From: Eumeta japonica
Lineage: Eukaryota; Arthropoda; Insecta; Lepidoptera; Psychidae
Length of the DNA stretch: 64,000 bases
Reading direction: 5' to 3'
Assembly (NCBI GenBank): GCA_005406025.1
Contig: BGZK01001388.1
Coordinates: 1-64,000, forward strand
Each line of letters begins with the position of its first letter. Position 1 is the first letter of the stretch. Positions 34,640-45,721 of this stretch are shown piece by piece. Position numbers and translations under genes: made by a program. The notes below the pieces were generated by a model that made no database searches, was not told the DNA's origin, and saw only the letters and a program-made list of their open reading frames with translations.

Positions 34640-35760
34640 GAGTTCAATAGGATATGGCACGGAAGGCTTATGCACAAACTAGACGTTCTCGAAGTCCTAG
34701 ATCGTCTCATTCTCCTTGTCCACAGCTACATTAAAGATTTCAAGGTTACAAGATAAAAGATAAAGATTATAAGAAAAATAAATTTCACATATCGCCATGA
34801 ACACACACACTCAACTCAAAGACTCACTAACGTTAAAAAGTTACACTAACGACATCCCGTATCCGAGCTCAGGCATCCAACTCGAGCTATTCACCGACGG
34901 CACCGCGCTCTACCTTCGCAGCACATGTGTGCCACACATAATATCTCTCTTCTTCAGTGAACCAACGACGAGCTAAGTTGATGGTTCCAACACTAGAGGA
35001 TAGAGGTTAATCCCGGAAAATCAGGTGTATTGTATTTCCATTACAGCAAAGCTACGAGTAGTTTTGTACAACACCACCTACTTTCCTATCTCTAACGACT
35101 CCATTCCGCGACACCATACCTACAAGTACCTAGGCAAGACGTTCGATAAGCATATCTCCACCTCCGATATCAAGCGTGATAGTAAGCTAGCTAGGTTCTA
35201 CACTGGTATCACACTATTGAGGCGTGATAGGTAAAGAAGTAAAATGTCCTTAAGTAATATGCGAACACTTTACACAATGTGCATAAGGCCGGTGATGATA
35301 TACGCGCGTACAATCGTTGCTCACGCTATTTCCAACGCACTGTACGACCTACAGATTCTACAAAATAAAATGTGCAGATGAGAGACGGACGCCCCACGGT
35401 GCGTCAGGAGCTCCGTACTCCACAGAGATCTAGAACTTCCAACCATATTAAAATTTACGAAAAACGTATCCGAGCGATTCTTCACCGCCGTGGAAAATCC
35501 CAACCTTCTATCTTCAGCCGACGCGTACGAGGCTCCACCCCCACATCATTTTATCCGCAGATCACGGAATGTTTTATTAGATCGGTCCGAAGCCCTAACC
35601 GACTCAGTCAAAAGATTAGGAGAAGTCAATAACATGGCTGAAGATTAGAAGTGCGAATCTCCCCATTATTACAACCTTCGACGATCAACCAGTCGGTTCG
35701 CCCCCAGCGCCACTCGGCGTCTCTTTCGGGCCCATCCCATGCTGACTCCTTTTCATGACT
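34640..35760 (+). mobile_element. dead Jockey-clade LINE, RT and C-terminal domain
   Basis: In several plus-strand frames the sequence reads FNRIWHGRLMHKL (34646-34685), LVHSYIKDFK, YTNDIPYPSSGIQLELF (34840-34890), then FTDGTALYLRS, a mutated FADD motif with Thr-Asp-Gly. Next come YKYLGKTFDKHISTSDI (35130-35180), TLYTMCIRPVMIYAR-type sequence (35270-35310) and IYEKRIRAILHR (35451-35486). This is the order of Jockey-clade reverse transcriptases of moths. The catalytic motif is damaged and frames change at least four times. The region to about 36030 may be its 3' end. Confidence 0.8.
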
Positions 35761-36300
35761 TCCTATGCCGAGGTGCCTGCCCACGAGGCACTCATAGGAC
35801 AGTCATGCGCCAATGGTATATTCATGCAGGTCAGGCCGCGTCCGACGAAGACGTCAAAACTTTCAGGCGACCGGCGAGGTTGCTTAGAAACCCTTCAGGG
35901 AATTTTTAGTCCATGCGAGTCGGACACACCCGCGCGTCCGGGCGGACGGACAGCCCATAACGGGTTTTTTTTTCCTCTATTCCCATTTCTTCGTCCCAAG
36001 GGCTACAAAAAAAGATTTGTTCACCTTTTTACATTGTCAACGTTGAAGCAACATGTGGTGAAATCTGCTTGCGAACCTTCAGAAAGCACTGCACATTAGT
36101 GTCTATTCGAGATCAAGTATTCGAGATTAGAATACTAATTGAAACTGAGAGGAAGGCGGCTGCTACCACATGACCTAGGACGGCCAAAACTGCTAATCCG
36201 CGTCCGCTTACCGCTATCACTCATAATATCATAATTAATACTCTTTCACTGGAAATGTTATGCAAATTTACATAAAACGTCACTCGTATTTTTCATTTAA
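35761..36300 (+). other. probable LINE 3' region
   Basis: GC-richer sequence continues to about 36030 with a 114-codon frame (35755-36099) that has no domain of its own. It reads as the untranslated or C-terminal end of the Jockey element. 36120-36300 returns to ordinary sequence. Confidence 0.4.
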
Positions 36301-36400
36301 GGGGCCATCCATAAATTACGTCACAAGTGGGGGAGGGGGGCGGTCAATGAAATGTGACAATGCGCGACAAGGAGCAGGTCAAAAGCTTTGTGACGTCAGA
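36301..36400 (+). mobile_element. MITE fragment, GGGGCCATCCATAAATTACG type
   Basis: GGGGCCATCCATAAATTACG TCACA followed by a G-rich run (GGGGGAGGGGGG) and TGTGACGTCA is the start of a well-known insect palindromic element. The complementary right terminus (…TTATGGATGGCCCC) is absent. A possibly related patch with GTGTGACCACCTGTG and GGGGGGGAGTC lies at 36495-36530, so the element may be deleted internally. Confidence 0.6.
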
Positions 36401-37234
36401 TCCGAAATACGAAAACGAAAAAAGGTTTGTCTTTTGTTTAATATTTAAAGTATTTTGAACAAAAAAAATTGTACAAGCTGCTGGTTTCATTTACGTGTGA
36501 CCACCTGTGATAAGGACGGGGGGGAGTCAAAAACCTTAAATGGTTATTAAAATAAAAGTAGCAGTTTACACATATCAGAAACTTGTGGAAGATCAACGGA
36601 ATTTTTCTTTGTTCTTTGTAATATAAATACAAAAATAACATTTGTCGCAAAAATCTAAACTATTATATAGAAAAAATAAATATAATTCATATTTGGAGAT
36701 AACTCAAATACAGTTATGCAAACAAGCTTCTATATCACTATTTTAAGCAAACTCAAATTAAAATTTTAAAACGCAATAATTTTTCGTTCGGAATATTTAG
36801 ATTTGTCTAATGTGTCGCTTTCTTTCACACATTGCAGTGAATATCGCGCAATATCTCCGTTTCGGGTCATCATTTACGATATACATATTACGATATTAGA
36901 TCTTATGCACAGAAGCTGATTTTTAAATTTTCGTGTCCTAATGTACATAAAAAGTACATTGTTTTCGACGTTTAGAGTTTTTTGTTAATAACAATCATTA
37001 AGATAAACATCTTAAGATACAGAGCGTTAGCTTTTCCTGTAATTCGTTTCATTACTGAACGCAAAATAAACTCCTAGATCTTTCACAGCGATCCCATCTC
37101 GACCCCGATCCTGCTTTCAATTCTAAACTAGCACATCAAATGGGCGACACCGATGCAGACTCATTTGCAATTAGTGCATAGGAATACGTAAATTGCATAT
37201 AACCTCTCATGATGTTTTACTTCGAATTGAGGGG
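36401..37234. other. AT-rich spacer with a hexamer-type patch
   Basis: 37083-37130 contains GATCCCATCTCGACCCCGATCC, part of the pyrimidine-rich repeat family noted at 55665 and 63298. No gene. Confidence 0.45.
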
Positions 37235-37490
37235 TTAAATATTTGTTTCCGCTCTTTGGCTCGATGTGGGTCCGGCGCTGCCAATGACCGCTGTCGCCGA
37301 TGCAATGCCCGTGTTCGTTACCGAGTGCTCTACGGAGCACAATGACTCTCCATAAAATTGTTCAGTATAACCGATCAGTTTATTTATGTTATTCAAATCT
37401 GCGTCAAATACAATACTCGAAGCGTTAATGCCAGTGACAACAGTTACCCCATAACCGTTTCCATGTTTTTTTTTTGAATTAGTGAATCCA
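37235..37490 (-). CDS. candidate terminal exon, unknown protein
   Basis: The minus strand shows TTTTCTCTCTTATCACAG|TGG, a strong acceptor with a pyrimidine tract, and from there an open frame of 84 codons to a stop at 37235. The peptide begins GFTNSKKKHGNGYGVTVVTG, continues INASSIVFDADLNNINKLIG and ends in a Ser/Thr/Ala-rich tail. It contains no stop although the sequence is moderately AT-rich. No domain is recognised and no AATAAA follows closely. It could be the last coding exon of an unidentified minus-strand gene or chance. Confidence 0.25.
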
Positions 37491-38298
37491 CTGTGATAAG
37501 AGAGAAAATTCATCAACAACTGGTTTTTAGAGTTTTCTTTCGTTGTAATTTGTTCGAAATCTCTAACTTTTTGTGAACCATTTATATAAAAATTGTTTTA
37601 ATGACACGAATTATTCATAACTTCAACAACTCTCATTTTTTCACGTTCAAAAACTTTGAGACAAGCAGTTTTAAATTTTCTCTACTTTTTTAGCTTTATT
37701 TGAACGATAGCGTATGTTCCTTGCGCTAATCAAATAAGCAATTCGCGCAAACACGTTGAAAATAAACGAACATGACTTTATATTTTACGACATCGTGTAT
37801 TGTATTTATTAAACGTAGCATGCTCTTATTTACCGCTTTACGTCGAACGTATCAAAGGTAGACACGGCAACAATTTGAACGATGAAGACGGCAAAGAGAA
37901 AATGAAATGTTTTCGATATTTTTGGGGGAAGATAAACACCTCGAGTATCGCGAAAGCCCAATTTGTTTTATGTAAGCAATTTTTATGCCAAAAATAATTG
38001 AAATATTTACCTAACAAACTTGAAAGCGAGTTAACATTTGCGATCTTGAAAAAAGTTTTAAACGTAATCTATTGAAGCCTAAAATAAATTTTATTGGCAT
38101 TGCGATAACATAATGATTTTTCTTTCATTTATATCGGAATGACAATGCTCTACTATTTATGTTATTTGTAAATATTAGACAAGTTTAGAATGTATGAATT
38201 GGACTAATGACTAATATAGATTTTCGTATAATAAAAGAAATTATTGTGTTTCCATATTCTGATAGTCGTTCAGTTAGTATAGTGAATTAGTGAAGTAA
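37491..38298. other. AT-rich spacer
   Basis: No supported feature. A plus frame at 37800-37997 lacks protein-like character. Confidence 0.5.
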
Positions 38299-38819
38299 AA
38301 TGTACACTCACCTGTTAATTGAATCAAATAATATTTTAAAGGCAGATAACAATATTATAAATCTATGAGAACAATGTCTGCCGCCGTAGTCCTGCTGCTA
38401 TTAACATTAATTACTTACTTAACTTAACTTTCTTTTATGTAGGCTGCAAATAATTTCACGGTAACTGCCAGTTTATATTTAGATTTTTGTAAAAGTTTAC
38501 AAACGTGTTAATATTTTTTAAATGACAGATGAGGGGACATGTCCGGTTTATCTACCTGTTTACGCTATACTGTAGCTATCATAGAAGTCTGCCGATTATA
38601 AATGACTACTATAGGTGCTTATAAGGTGTCAAAATTTTTTTATTTGCTATGTGCAATTAACATAAGAAGCAAAAAATTGTAAAAAAATAATTCTTAATTA
38701 ATTAAAAAAAATGTTAATATCAGAAGGACTACGCTGACATGCATTGTTCTCATAAATTTATATTATTGTTATCTGCCTTTAAAACATTATTTGAATCAAT
38801 TAACAGATGAAGGTACATT
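38299..38819. mobile_element. MITE with ~100-bp terminal inverted repeats
   Basis: The left arm (38299 to about 38405: AATGTACACTCACCTG, TTAATTGAATCAAATAATAT, TTTAAAGGCAGATAACAAT, TGAGAACAATG) is matched in inverted form by the right arm (about 38715-38819). Identity is near 85-90 percent by eye. The central ~300 bases have no open frame. This is a non-autonomous DNA transposon or foldback. The target-site duplication is not evident, so the superfamily is unassigned. Confidence 0.85.
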
Positions 38820-40014
38820 ATTCTAATGTCGGATGTAAACTATAAGTCAGGTATAGCACACGCAATGTTTTGTAATCCCTACGTTCTAGGGTTAAGAGGA
38901 GGTGAACTACTTTCGATGAGAAATAGGCATTTCGGGAAATGCTTGCTGTCTCAGATTTGAGGTGGAAGCGACCCCGAATGTGTAGTGCAATGCACAACCC
39001 ACCGGTTGTACTAACATTGCGCTGATATACGTCACCACGTATACCTGTAATTTATGCACAAAGTCTCATTGCGGGCCGTAACGTTTTCCATCCTATAAGA
39101 CTAGACCATCACAGATTTAAGTGATTATATTATCGTTTTTTTTTCAACAAAGTATAAGATATAGCTTTTTCACTTAATAAATTATATCAAATATTTTCTT
39201 AAGCAACCAAAAGAGATCAAAAAATTGGGACGAAAAATCAGGTTTCAAGTGCCCACGTTTTGTTTTAAATGTCTGAAAAATCAAACAAGCAATCCTTATT
39301 ATGTAAGATATACTTACATAGTTAGGATCGTGTGCTATATAAGTATACAAAACTCACTGAAACTAAAAATCTTGCATATCGGTAGAGCGAAATCGGCGGT
39401 AGATTGGGATTTTAAGTTTTTGCGACGGGCACAACGCTTTCTAACATGCTATATAAATCTAACGATAAAAATGTATATTTAAGAAAAAACCTAAATTTAT
39501 AAGTAACTATTAATTGGTAATCTAAAAAATACTACGGCGCAACTTTTGCTTTTGAAATCGAATGCAGGACTAAATCACATGCGTTTTTAATTTAGTAAGT
39601 CTAGTACTGTAACAGCGTGAATGTTTAACGTACCTAATATTTGTTATATGAAACGTTGTACGTGATGGTAATATTATTATGTAACATACTCGCCGACCTT
39701 ATAAATTCGTATTAATAAAATAAAAAATAAATTATACTAGTCTGTACCCACACGACGCGTCGTGTTAGTGTAGTGAAGTTCACACATCGAAAATAAAAAT
39801 CCATAACAAGGCGTACAAAATTAAAAAATAAGCCAGAAACACTTCAACCTCTTTGCGAATCGAATACAGAACTCGATGGTTTCGCAATTGAAGGGAGCAT
39901 TGTCGCCATCGTTTACGTAACATAAGTGATTTCGCAAATAAATCGGCCGATAAATTGCTTATTCAGCGAAACGGGCAACGTGCAATATGAAATATAGGAA
40001 AATAAATATTAATA
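38820..40014. other. mixed region without a supported gene
   Basis: 38850-39110 is GC-richer (GATTTGAGGTGGAAGCGACC, GTGCAATGCACAACCCACC) and resembles interspersed-repeat sequence, but no family is recognised. The rest is AT-rich. An 85-codon plus frame at 39225-39482 has no domain. Confidence 0.4.
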
Positions 40015-40085
40015 AGGGGCTCCATCAGCGCCGGCGCCGCCCGCGCCGACCCGCGGCCGCCGCCGCCCCGTCGCGTTGATTTATC
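40015..40085. promoter_or_regulatory. very GC-rich 70-bp block
   Basis: CAGCGCCGGCGCCGCCCGCG, CGACCCGCGGCCGCCGCCGC and CCCGTCGCG, flanked by AATAAATATTAATAAG. The abrupt composition change and lack of a frame suggest a regulatory or CpG-island core. Confidence 0.3.
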
Positions 40086-41200
40086 GCCGGCCTCGGACAT
40101 GACTGAGATGTCTTGTTACTCTATATTCTAATGGATGTCTAAGAAAATGAGCTGCTTGCACCGGCGTAATGGGGTTTGGCGAATGGCGCTCGATCGACCG
40201 GGGAGTGATGTCTATGGGGACATAATTTTGTCCGTTTGGCTTTACTACTGATGCTAGTAGTAGAGCCAAACGGACAAAATTTTCCAAAGCATAGTAAAGG
40301 CACTTTAGATTAACACGTCAACTCGCCATTAAAATTTACATCTTCCGTACAAAAATATTAGACAGTAATGTGTGCTTTATTGTTTATTTATTTTTATTTA
40401 AATAGATTAATAGAATTTTCGCAATATCTTTATCGATAAGATTTTGTTCCATCACAAAGTATGTATACAGATATCGTGCTGGAAGCATAAAGGCTATTGG
40501 ACTGTTTAATTTAATTGTTTTTAAGCGAGTAGCTGTGGTGTTTCATGGAAAAACATTAAACGCACAAAGTGATCGGAAATATAACTTGCCTAAGTATAAC
40601 CGTAGTGGTGTGGTAGCGTTTACTTGTCTATTTAAATTTTCGCATTCATTTTACTTGATTTATGCACGATTTTTTTTAAATTTTTGAATGGTTATTGCTT
40701 CGAAATGACCGATTACTATCCGTTGAGAACCACATTTTTTTTTTTCATTTTTATATTAATTATTCCATCGATTGCCGCAATATTTTTGTCCGTTATGCAT
40801 AAATTTATCGAGCAGAATGCGCGAAGTTCATGGGTAATGCTGCCTCTATATTTCGTGCACGGTCAGCGTATATTGATAGTAAACCATAGATTAAAGATCA
40901 ATGTAGTAAACATTCAAAAGTTTCGCTTATAACTCTTAGTGTCATAAGGAAAGTTAACCGCGTCATCTTAATACGTGCGAAGGATAGACTAATAACTTAA
41001 TATGTATATAGTTTGTCGGTAATCATATTGCGCGACCAAGAATCGAACAGACCACCTTCAAAGGATAAACTATCTTTGTTTCCAAGTCTTTTTATAAAAT
41101 GATATATTTAAAATCGCTACAATCACGAATTTGCAACGTTTAAATCGGTTCAGAAACGAATACCTAGGTATAAGAGGACTTCACGTTCGAGTAACGAACT
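40086..41200. other. gene-free region around the hairpin
   Basis: A minus frame of 68 codons (40081-40287) runs through the hairpin and the block before it; it reads PNPITPVQAAHFLRHPLEYR and could be element-derived, but is not assignable. 40290-41200 is AT-rich with an 82-codon frame (40684-40932) that contains a hydrophobic stretch and no domain. Confidence 0.4.
40224..40281. repeat. 26-bp near-perfect hairpin
   Basis: AATTTTGTCCGTTTGGCT TTACTACT (40224-40249) and its inverted copy (40256-40281) pair over 26 bases with one mismatch, a T opposite G in the transcript. They enclose the 6-base loop GATGCT. The stem is far longer than expected by chance. Confidence 0.92.
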
Positions 41201-41204
41201 GTAT

Positions 41205-41420
41205 ACTATGATGTCGACACGTCGCCGTACGTATTCCGTATTTAGTGGCCGGACCCGGCGATCTAGTTTCGATCTGACGCGGGCGGGCCGAACGCTCGGC
41301 GCCTATAATTTACCTGAATTTTGGCGGCCGCCATAAAACTTGCATGATACCATCGCCGCGTTATCGATTAGTTGCCTGTTTCGTCGACGATGTGTTTGAT
41401 TGAGTTTTGCATCGGACTAC
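41205..41420. promoter_or_regulatory. CpG-rich block, possible enhancer or promoter
   Basis: GGCCGGACCCGGCGATC, GACGCGGGCGGGCCGAAC and TTTGGCGGCCGCCATAAAAC form a sharp island. CCATAAA matches Abd-B-type Hox sites, and the segment TGCATGATACCATCGCCGCG follows. No coding frame was seen. Confidence 0.35.
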
Positions 41421-41797
41421 GTTTGTCGTATTACATTTTTCGCGTGAAATTCACAATAAATGTTATATATAATTGAATTTCACCCGATACAGATCGAAAT
41501 AATGGCACAAACGTTGAACTTAATCATCTAATCACGGCTCGTTCTATATTGCAATAGAATGTTTGTTTAAGTCAATCTGTATAACGAATGTTAATATGGC
41601 TAATGTGAAATTAACTATTTTCTCGTTCGGTATGACTATTTATAAATGATCCAATTTCGATTTACTACAACGACAGGTCTAATTTAGGAATTTTGAATAA
41701 AAGTAAATGGTTTTTTTTTTAATAAATCAGGCTTCTGTGCTGAACAAACTCGAATATAAAGCATGAGTGTCTCACATATATACGTGTATTGTAAATA

Positions 41798-41800
<3 letters not shown>

Positions 41801-41836
<36 letters not shown>

Positions 41837-41870
41837 CCGATATAACGAGAGATAACGAGTATAACGAGAG
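41801..41870. repeat. (GT)n microsatellite and ATAACGAGAG repeats
   Basis: Seventeen GT units (41801-41834) are followed by TATAACGAGAG ATAACGAGT ATAACGAGAG, three copies of a 9-10 base unit (to about 41870). Confidence 0.95.
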
Positions 41871-43765
41871 ATTAAACACGAAAGAGGATCAAGTCATGCA
41901 ACATGTGACCATTTAATGAAACACCTGTACGGCGTTTCCAGCACGTGACGAGAGCCATTTTTTTTTAACATCCATATAAGAGGGATAAAAGGGAGTAAGT
42001 ACATCCGGTCGCACGTTCTTTACGATTTACGATAGTTGCGAAACGGCGAGCGGTTAGGCTCACTGAGGGTTTGTCGCGTACCAAATAAAATGAGTATTTT
42101 CAAAATACGCTATCAAATTTATGTTTGTTCCATAAAAAAAAGTGAACAAGGGAACGGTTAGACGCGGCAACGATTTTTATGATTTTCATTACTTCGCGAA
42201 AAAACGGCGTTGAACGTAAATTCGAACAAAGGCGTCGTACAATATGCGAGCGCGCAGCTGGATGTTTGCCAGCGAAGTTTACTACCTTGCCTCTGCTGCA
42301 GGGGGTGGGTGCCGAAATGCGGTTATGTATAATGCGTTATTCGCAATTATTCCTGCGTTAAATAAACACTTATTCCACACTGAACTGATTGTGTCGTAAA
42401 TATAAATAAAAGGAAAGAAGAATTGTATTTTCATTTATTTATATAAAAGAAATTATTTCCCCCAATTTTTGAAATTATATAACTTATCGTTTCAGAGTAA
42501 GAAATTGGTATTAAAGCCTTTCTTTAACTTTTTCTTTTTCTACTTTAAGGAAGGCGGACTAACTATTTACATCAAGATATCAAAATTAAAACAAATATAA
42601 GAAGAGATGTCATATGAATTAAAACCGACATTAGCTTTTTTCTTTTCTTATCATTAAAGCCACATAGACGCAACTAAAACTTAATAGTATAATTAAAAAG
42701 CTTAACTATTGTGCGCGTGCGTAACTTTATTCAAAAACCGCATGCAAGATACTATCACGTTTATTTTTATCTATACGATTTATTTTTGTTAAGCATAAAA
42801 TCGTTATTTGAAAGTTATTTAAGACACGTAGATGAATAATGGATACACGCAGCGAAGCAACGATTTCCAGATTTTGCGAAAACGAAGAAGAGAAGAAGAA
42901 GAAAGTAATCAATAATTAACACAGTGATACAAACCAGCAGTTAATTCAATGATATACCAATTAGCTTTTGTGCCTTATTTTTTGTGAGCTATGCAATTCC
43001 TTTACAACGTCAAGAAGACTGGCCTCATACAGTTTGGGATCTGTATATGTATAGTATAGAACAACCAAAAATAATATCTATCGAAATTCAAAGTAAATTC
43101 ATGCGTATGCGCAGATTTGGAAAGTGAATTTGGAAAATCCAAAAGGGCACGCCTCGTAATGTTTTTATTTAATTTTGATAAGAACGAATAAAAAGTTTGA
43201 TAAAAATGCCAACTAGAATATATTATTGCAACTATTATAACACAATCTTTTCTAAACAATTGATAAGGAAAAAATACATGTATTTATTTACTACTACAGG
43301 TCACCATTATTTTTGCGAGTCTCTTTTTGGTCTATTAAATTATATTTTTTATCCATTATAATTTAACGATCTCAATAGGAAACTACTTGTTGTCATCCTA
43401 AAGCTAATAAAAAAGAAAAGGCTAAGTTAATGGTTTTCCAACAGTGCTCTTGTTTTTAAGTTTTGCAGAGCTGATTGACGGGGTCGATTTTATAAATTAT
43501 TTTCATGTTTTTTGTTTCCTTTTCTATTACGCGATATCATTTTTTGAAACTGATTGAATTCATCTTTAATAAATTATCTGTACAGTGGAATACAAAATTT
43601 TCTCATTTTCATGTACTGACTAGAGTACATCGATAAAAATTGTTGCTGATGAAAAAAAATTTTTGATCCTAAAATAGTCTCAAACGCTTTCTCGTTACGA
43701 TTCACGCCATATATATTGATTGCATCTAAAGTTTTCATATGACATCACTATATTTCATACTTGGT
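41871..43765. other. gene-free region with a CpG-richer patch
   Basis: 42000-42075 and 42160-42330 are richer in CpG (GGCGTCGTACAATATGCGAG, CGCGCAGCTGGATG); a 60-codon frame there has no domain. The remainder is AT-rich. Confidence 0.45.
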
Positions 43766-44480
43766 CATTGAGTCTTGTTAGACTCAGGAGAGCTTACTCT
43801 ACGGACGGCCCGTCCATATGATCACGCGCACTCCGTCAAATGACCCCAAGAAGAACGCTCAACGAGCTGATCGAGTTTCTCTGATTGATCTCATTCATAA
43901 CGAGATAATCAGGATTGTGCTAAAACATTGAAATGACGCTGTACAAGGACATCGGACTATTGGCACTTCGACGACCATCACAGAAATGCGAACCGCTGGC
44001 GCAATCGAATTATGGATAGGAGGTCGTGTCCAACGACTATAGATGTAGCGGTGATCTACATATATCAGCTGGCAGTAGTCAGATGTGAAGGGAACATCAA
44101 ACTAATAAATGCGACTGGTCTACATCGAGCAGCGGATCGATGATGAAGAAGGACGTCGTCCGTATATCGAATTGTTAAAGAGGAGATTTTTTTATTGGAC
44201 ATGTGGTTTATTTATGTACCACCGATTCGGAAATACATAGATATTCCAATAATGTTGCCAATGATATGAAATTTGAAAAGCGGACAGATATACAGAACCC
44301 GCAATACGAACGGCATACAAGAGAGGCCAGGTAAGCTGGCATTATATAACGCTTACAGCAGTCGTGGCAACTGGCCGCGCGCCAGGACGCCTCCAAATAC
44401 TTACTCATCTTTATGCGTTTGACATCGTAAACATTTTCGGAGAAGATAAATAAATACTCTTATTTAGTTCCCTTTCTCTT
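43766..44480. repeat. probable old interspersed element, unassigned
   Basis: Balanced composition from 43780 to 44420 inside AT-rich flanks, with GGACGGCCCGTCCATATG (a palindrome-like GGACGGCCCGTCC), CGAGCAGCGGATCGATGATG and CGCGCGCCAGGACGCC. Reading frames are broken on both strands; a 66-codon minus frame (44208-44408) is the longest. This looks like a decayed coding mobile element but no domain could be read. Confidence 0.35.
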
Positions 44481-44840
44481 TACTGACGGAGTGTAATTTC
44501 ATAATAATTTCATAACTTATGCATCAAGCAAATGAAAAAAATATGTTTTATTAGGTCAAGAGTACAAATTCAAAATTTTAAACTTCATCTAAATTTCGCA
44601 AACGGTTTCAGGTTTTCGTGGGAGAAATTATTAGGTGAATAATTTGCAACTATTTCGACAAAATTAAATTACGAGGGGACGGTTCCGAATTGTAATTTTA
44701 TGCATTAGCGATAAAATTATAAGCATTGCATTTTATAGACATGTTGTCTTCATGACTATTTCGCGTTTCCCATAGAAGATGAATTTAGGATTTTTTCTTA
44801 AATCATCCTATAAGTTATAAACGAGGTCCTACATAATGTA

Positions 44841-45366
44841 TTTTTTGACGTGACAACGTCTTATAAATTGGTTTGCCGGGTGACACTTCAAGAAACTGCG
44901 TTACGCTCCGCTCACGTTATGCGCTCACAATGAGAGCGAGTGAGAGGCACGCGTCCCTTCCACTCGGGCATGGTTAGCCCGCCTAAGAGCGAGAGACAGA
45001 CATAAAGGTGAAAGGCACGCGTTCCTTCCACTCAGATAGGAACAAGTTAAGTTGTAGTAAACGCTGTTTCATTGTACGCAAATGTATTGCAAGTTATTGT
45101 ATGTATATTTGTATATAAATACGTATGTTGTAAAGGTAAAAATAAAATTTTGTTAATATGAAATTCAGTGCGAGATTCTTTGTATAAATTAATGTTTTAA
45201 ATATAATTCTTTGTATAAATAAATGTTTTAAATTGTTACTATTATTTCATCCTTCTTCCTACTATACGAATGAATATTCACATTAAAATGATTTTACCAC
45301 TCAAAGTCGTTGTCACGTAAAACTTTCGCCCGTATACCGACTTTACAGGCAACCAATTTTTTTTTT
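44841..45366 (+). repeat. dispersed repeat B, copy 2
   Basis: Inverted and nearly identical counterpart of 32101-32628, from TTTTTTGACGTGACAACGTC to CAGGCAACCAATTTTTTTTT. It carries the same two internal units. The second differs here: CACTCAGATAGGAACAAGTT replaces the rest of the GGCGGGCTAAC unit. High identity implies recent spread or gene conversion. Confidence 0.85.
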
Positions 45367-45690
45367 AATTTTATGCTTAGTAATTTTGAAGGCAAAAGGG
45401 CATATACGAATTTCTTATACTTTCTTTAAAATTACGTGTTTTGAAAATCTAAAAATTTGTATATTTGTCATAACAGAATTACGCATTTAATTCATTTAAC
45501 CAGTTTATGTTTTAATTTTTTAATAAGCCCATTTAAAATCGGAATTCCTTTATTTACACTACATGTTCATGATTTGACGGCTTTGAAAGACAGAGAGGCT
45601 GACACAAAAATCATTCTACAAGGATTTCGTTTTTTCATCGGATATACGGAACTCTAACATTAACTTGGGACCAAGTCAAGTTTTATGAAA
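45367..45690. other. AT-rich spacer
   Basis: A 66-codon plus frame (45457-45657) is not protein-like. Nothing else was found. Confidence 0.5.
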
Positions 45691-45721
45691 TTCTACTAGC
45701 GCATAATCCGCGCTAGTAGAA
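45691..45721. repeat. 12-bp perfect hairpin
   Basis: TTCTACTAGCGC pairs perfectly with GCGCTAGTAGAA around the 7-base loop ATAATCC. Confidence 0.9.

Noticed and set aside
37235..37519. RNA 3'-phosphate-cyclase-like assignment for the GYGVTVV segment
   Set aside because: Only a short glycine pattern matches; flanking residues do not.
32090..45370. piggyBac-type MITE for repeat B because of a flanking TTAA
   Set aside because: TTAA occurs at only one end in both copies, so no TTAA target-site duplication.
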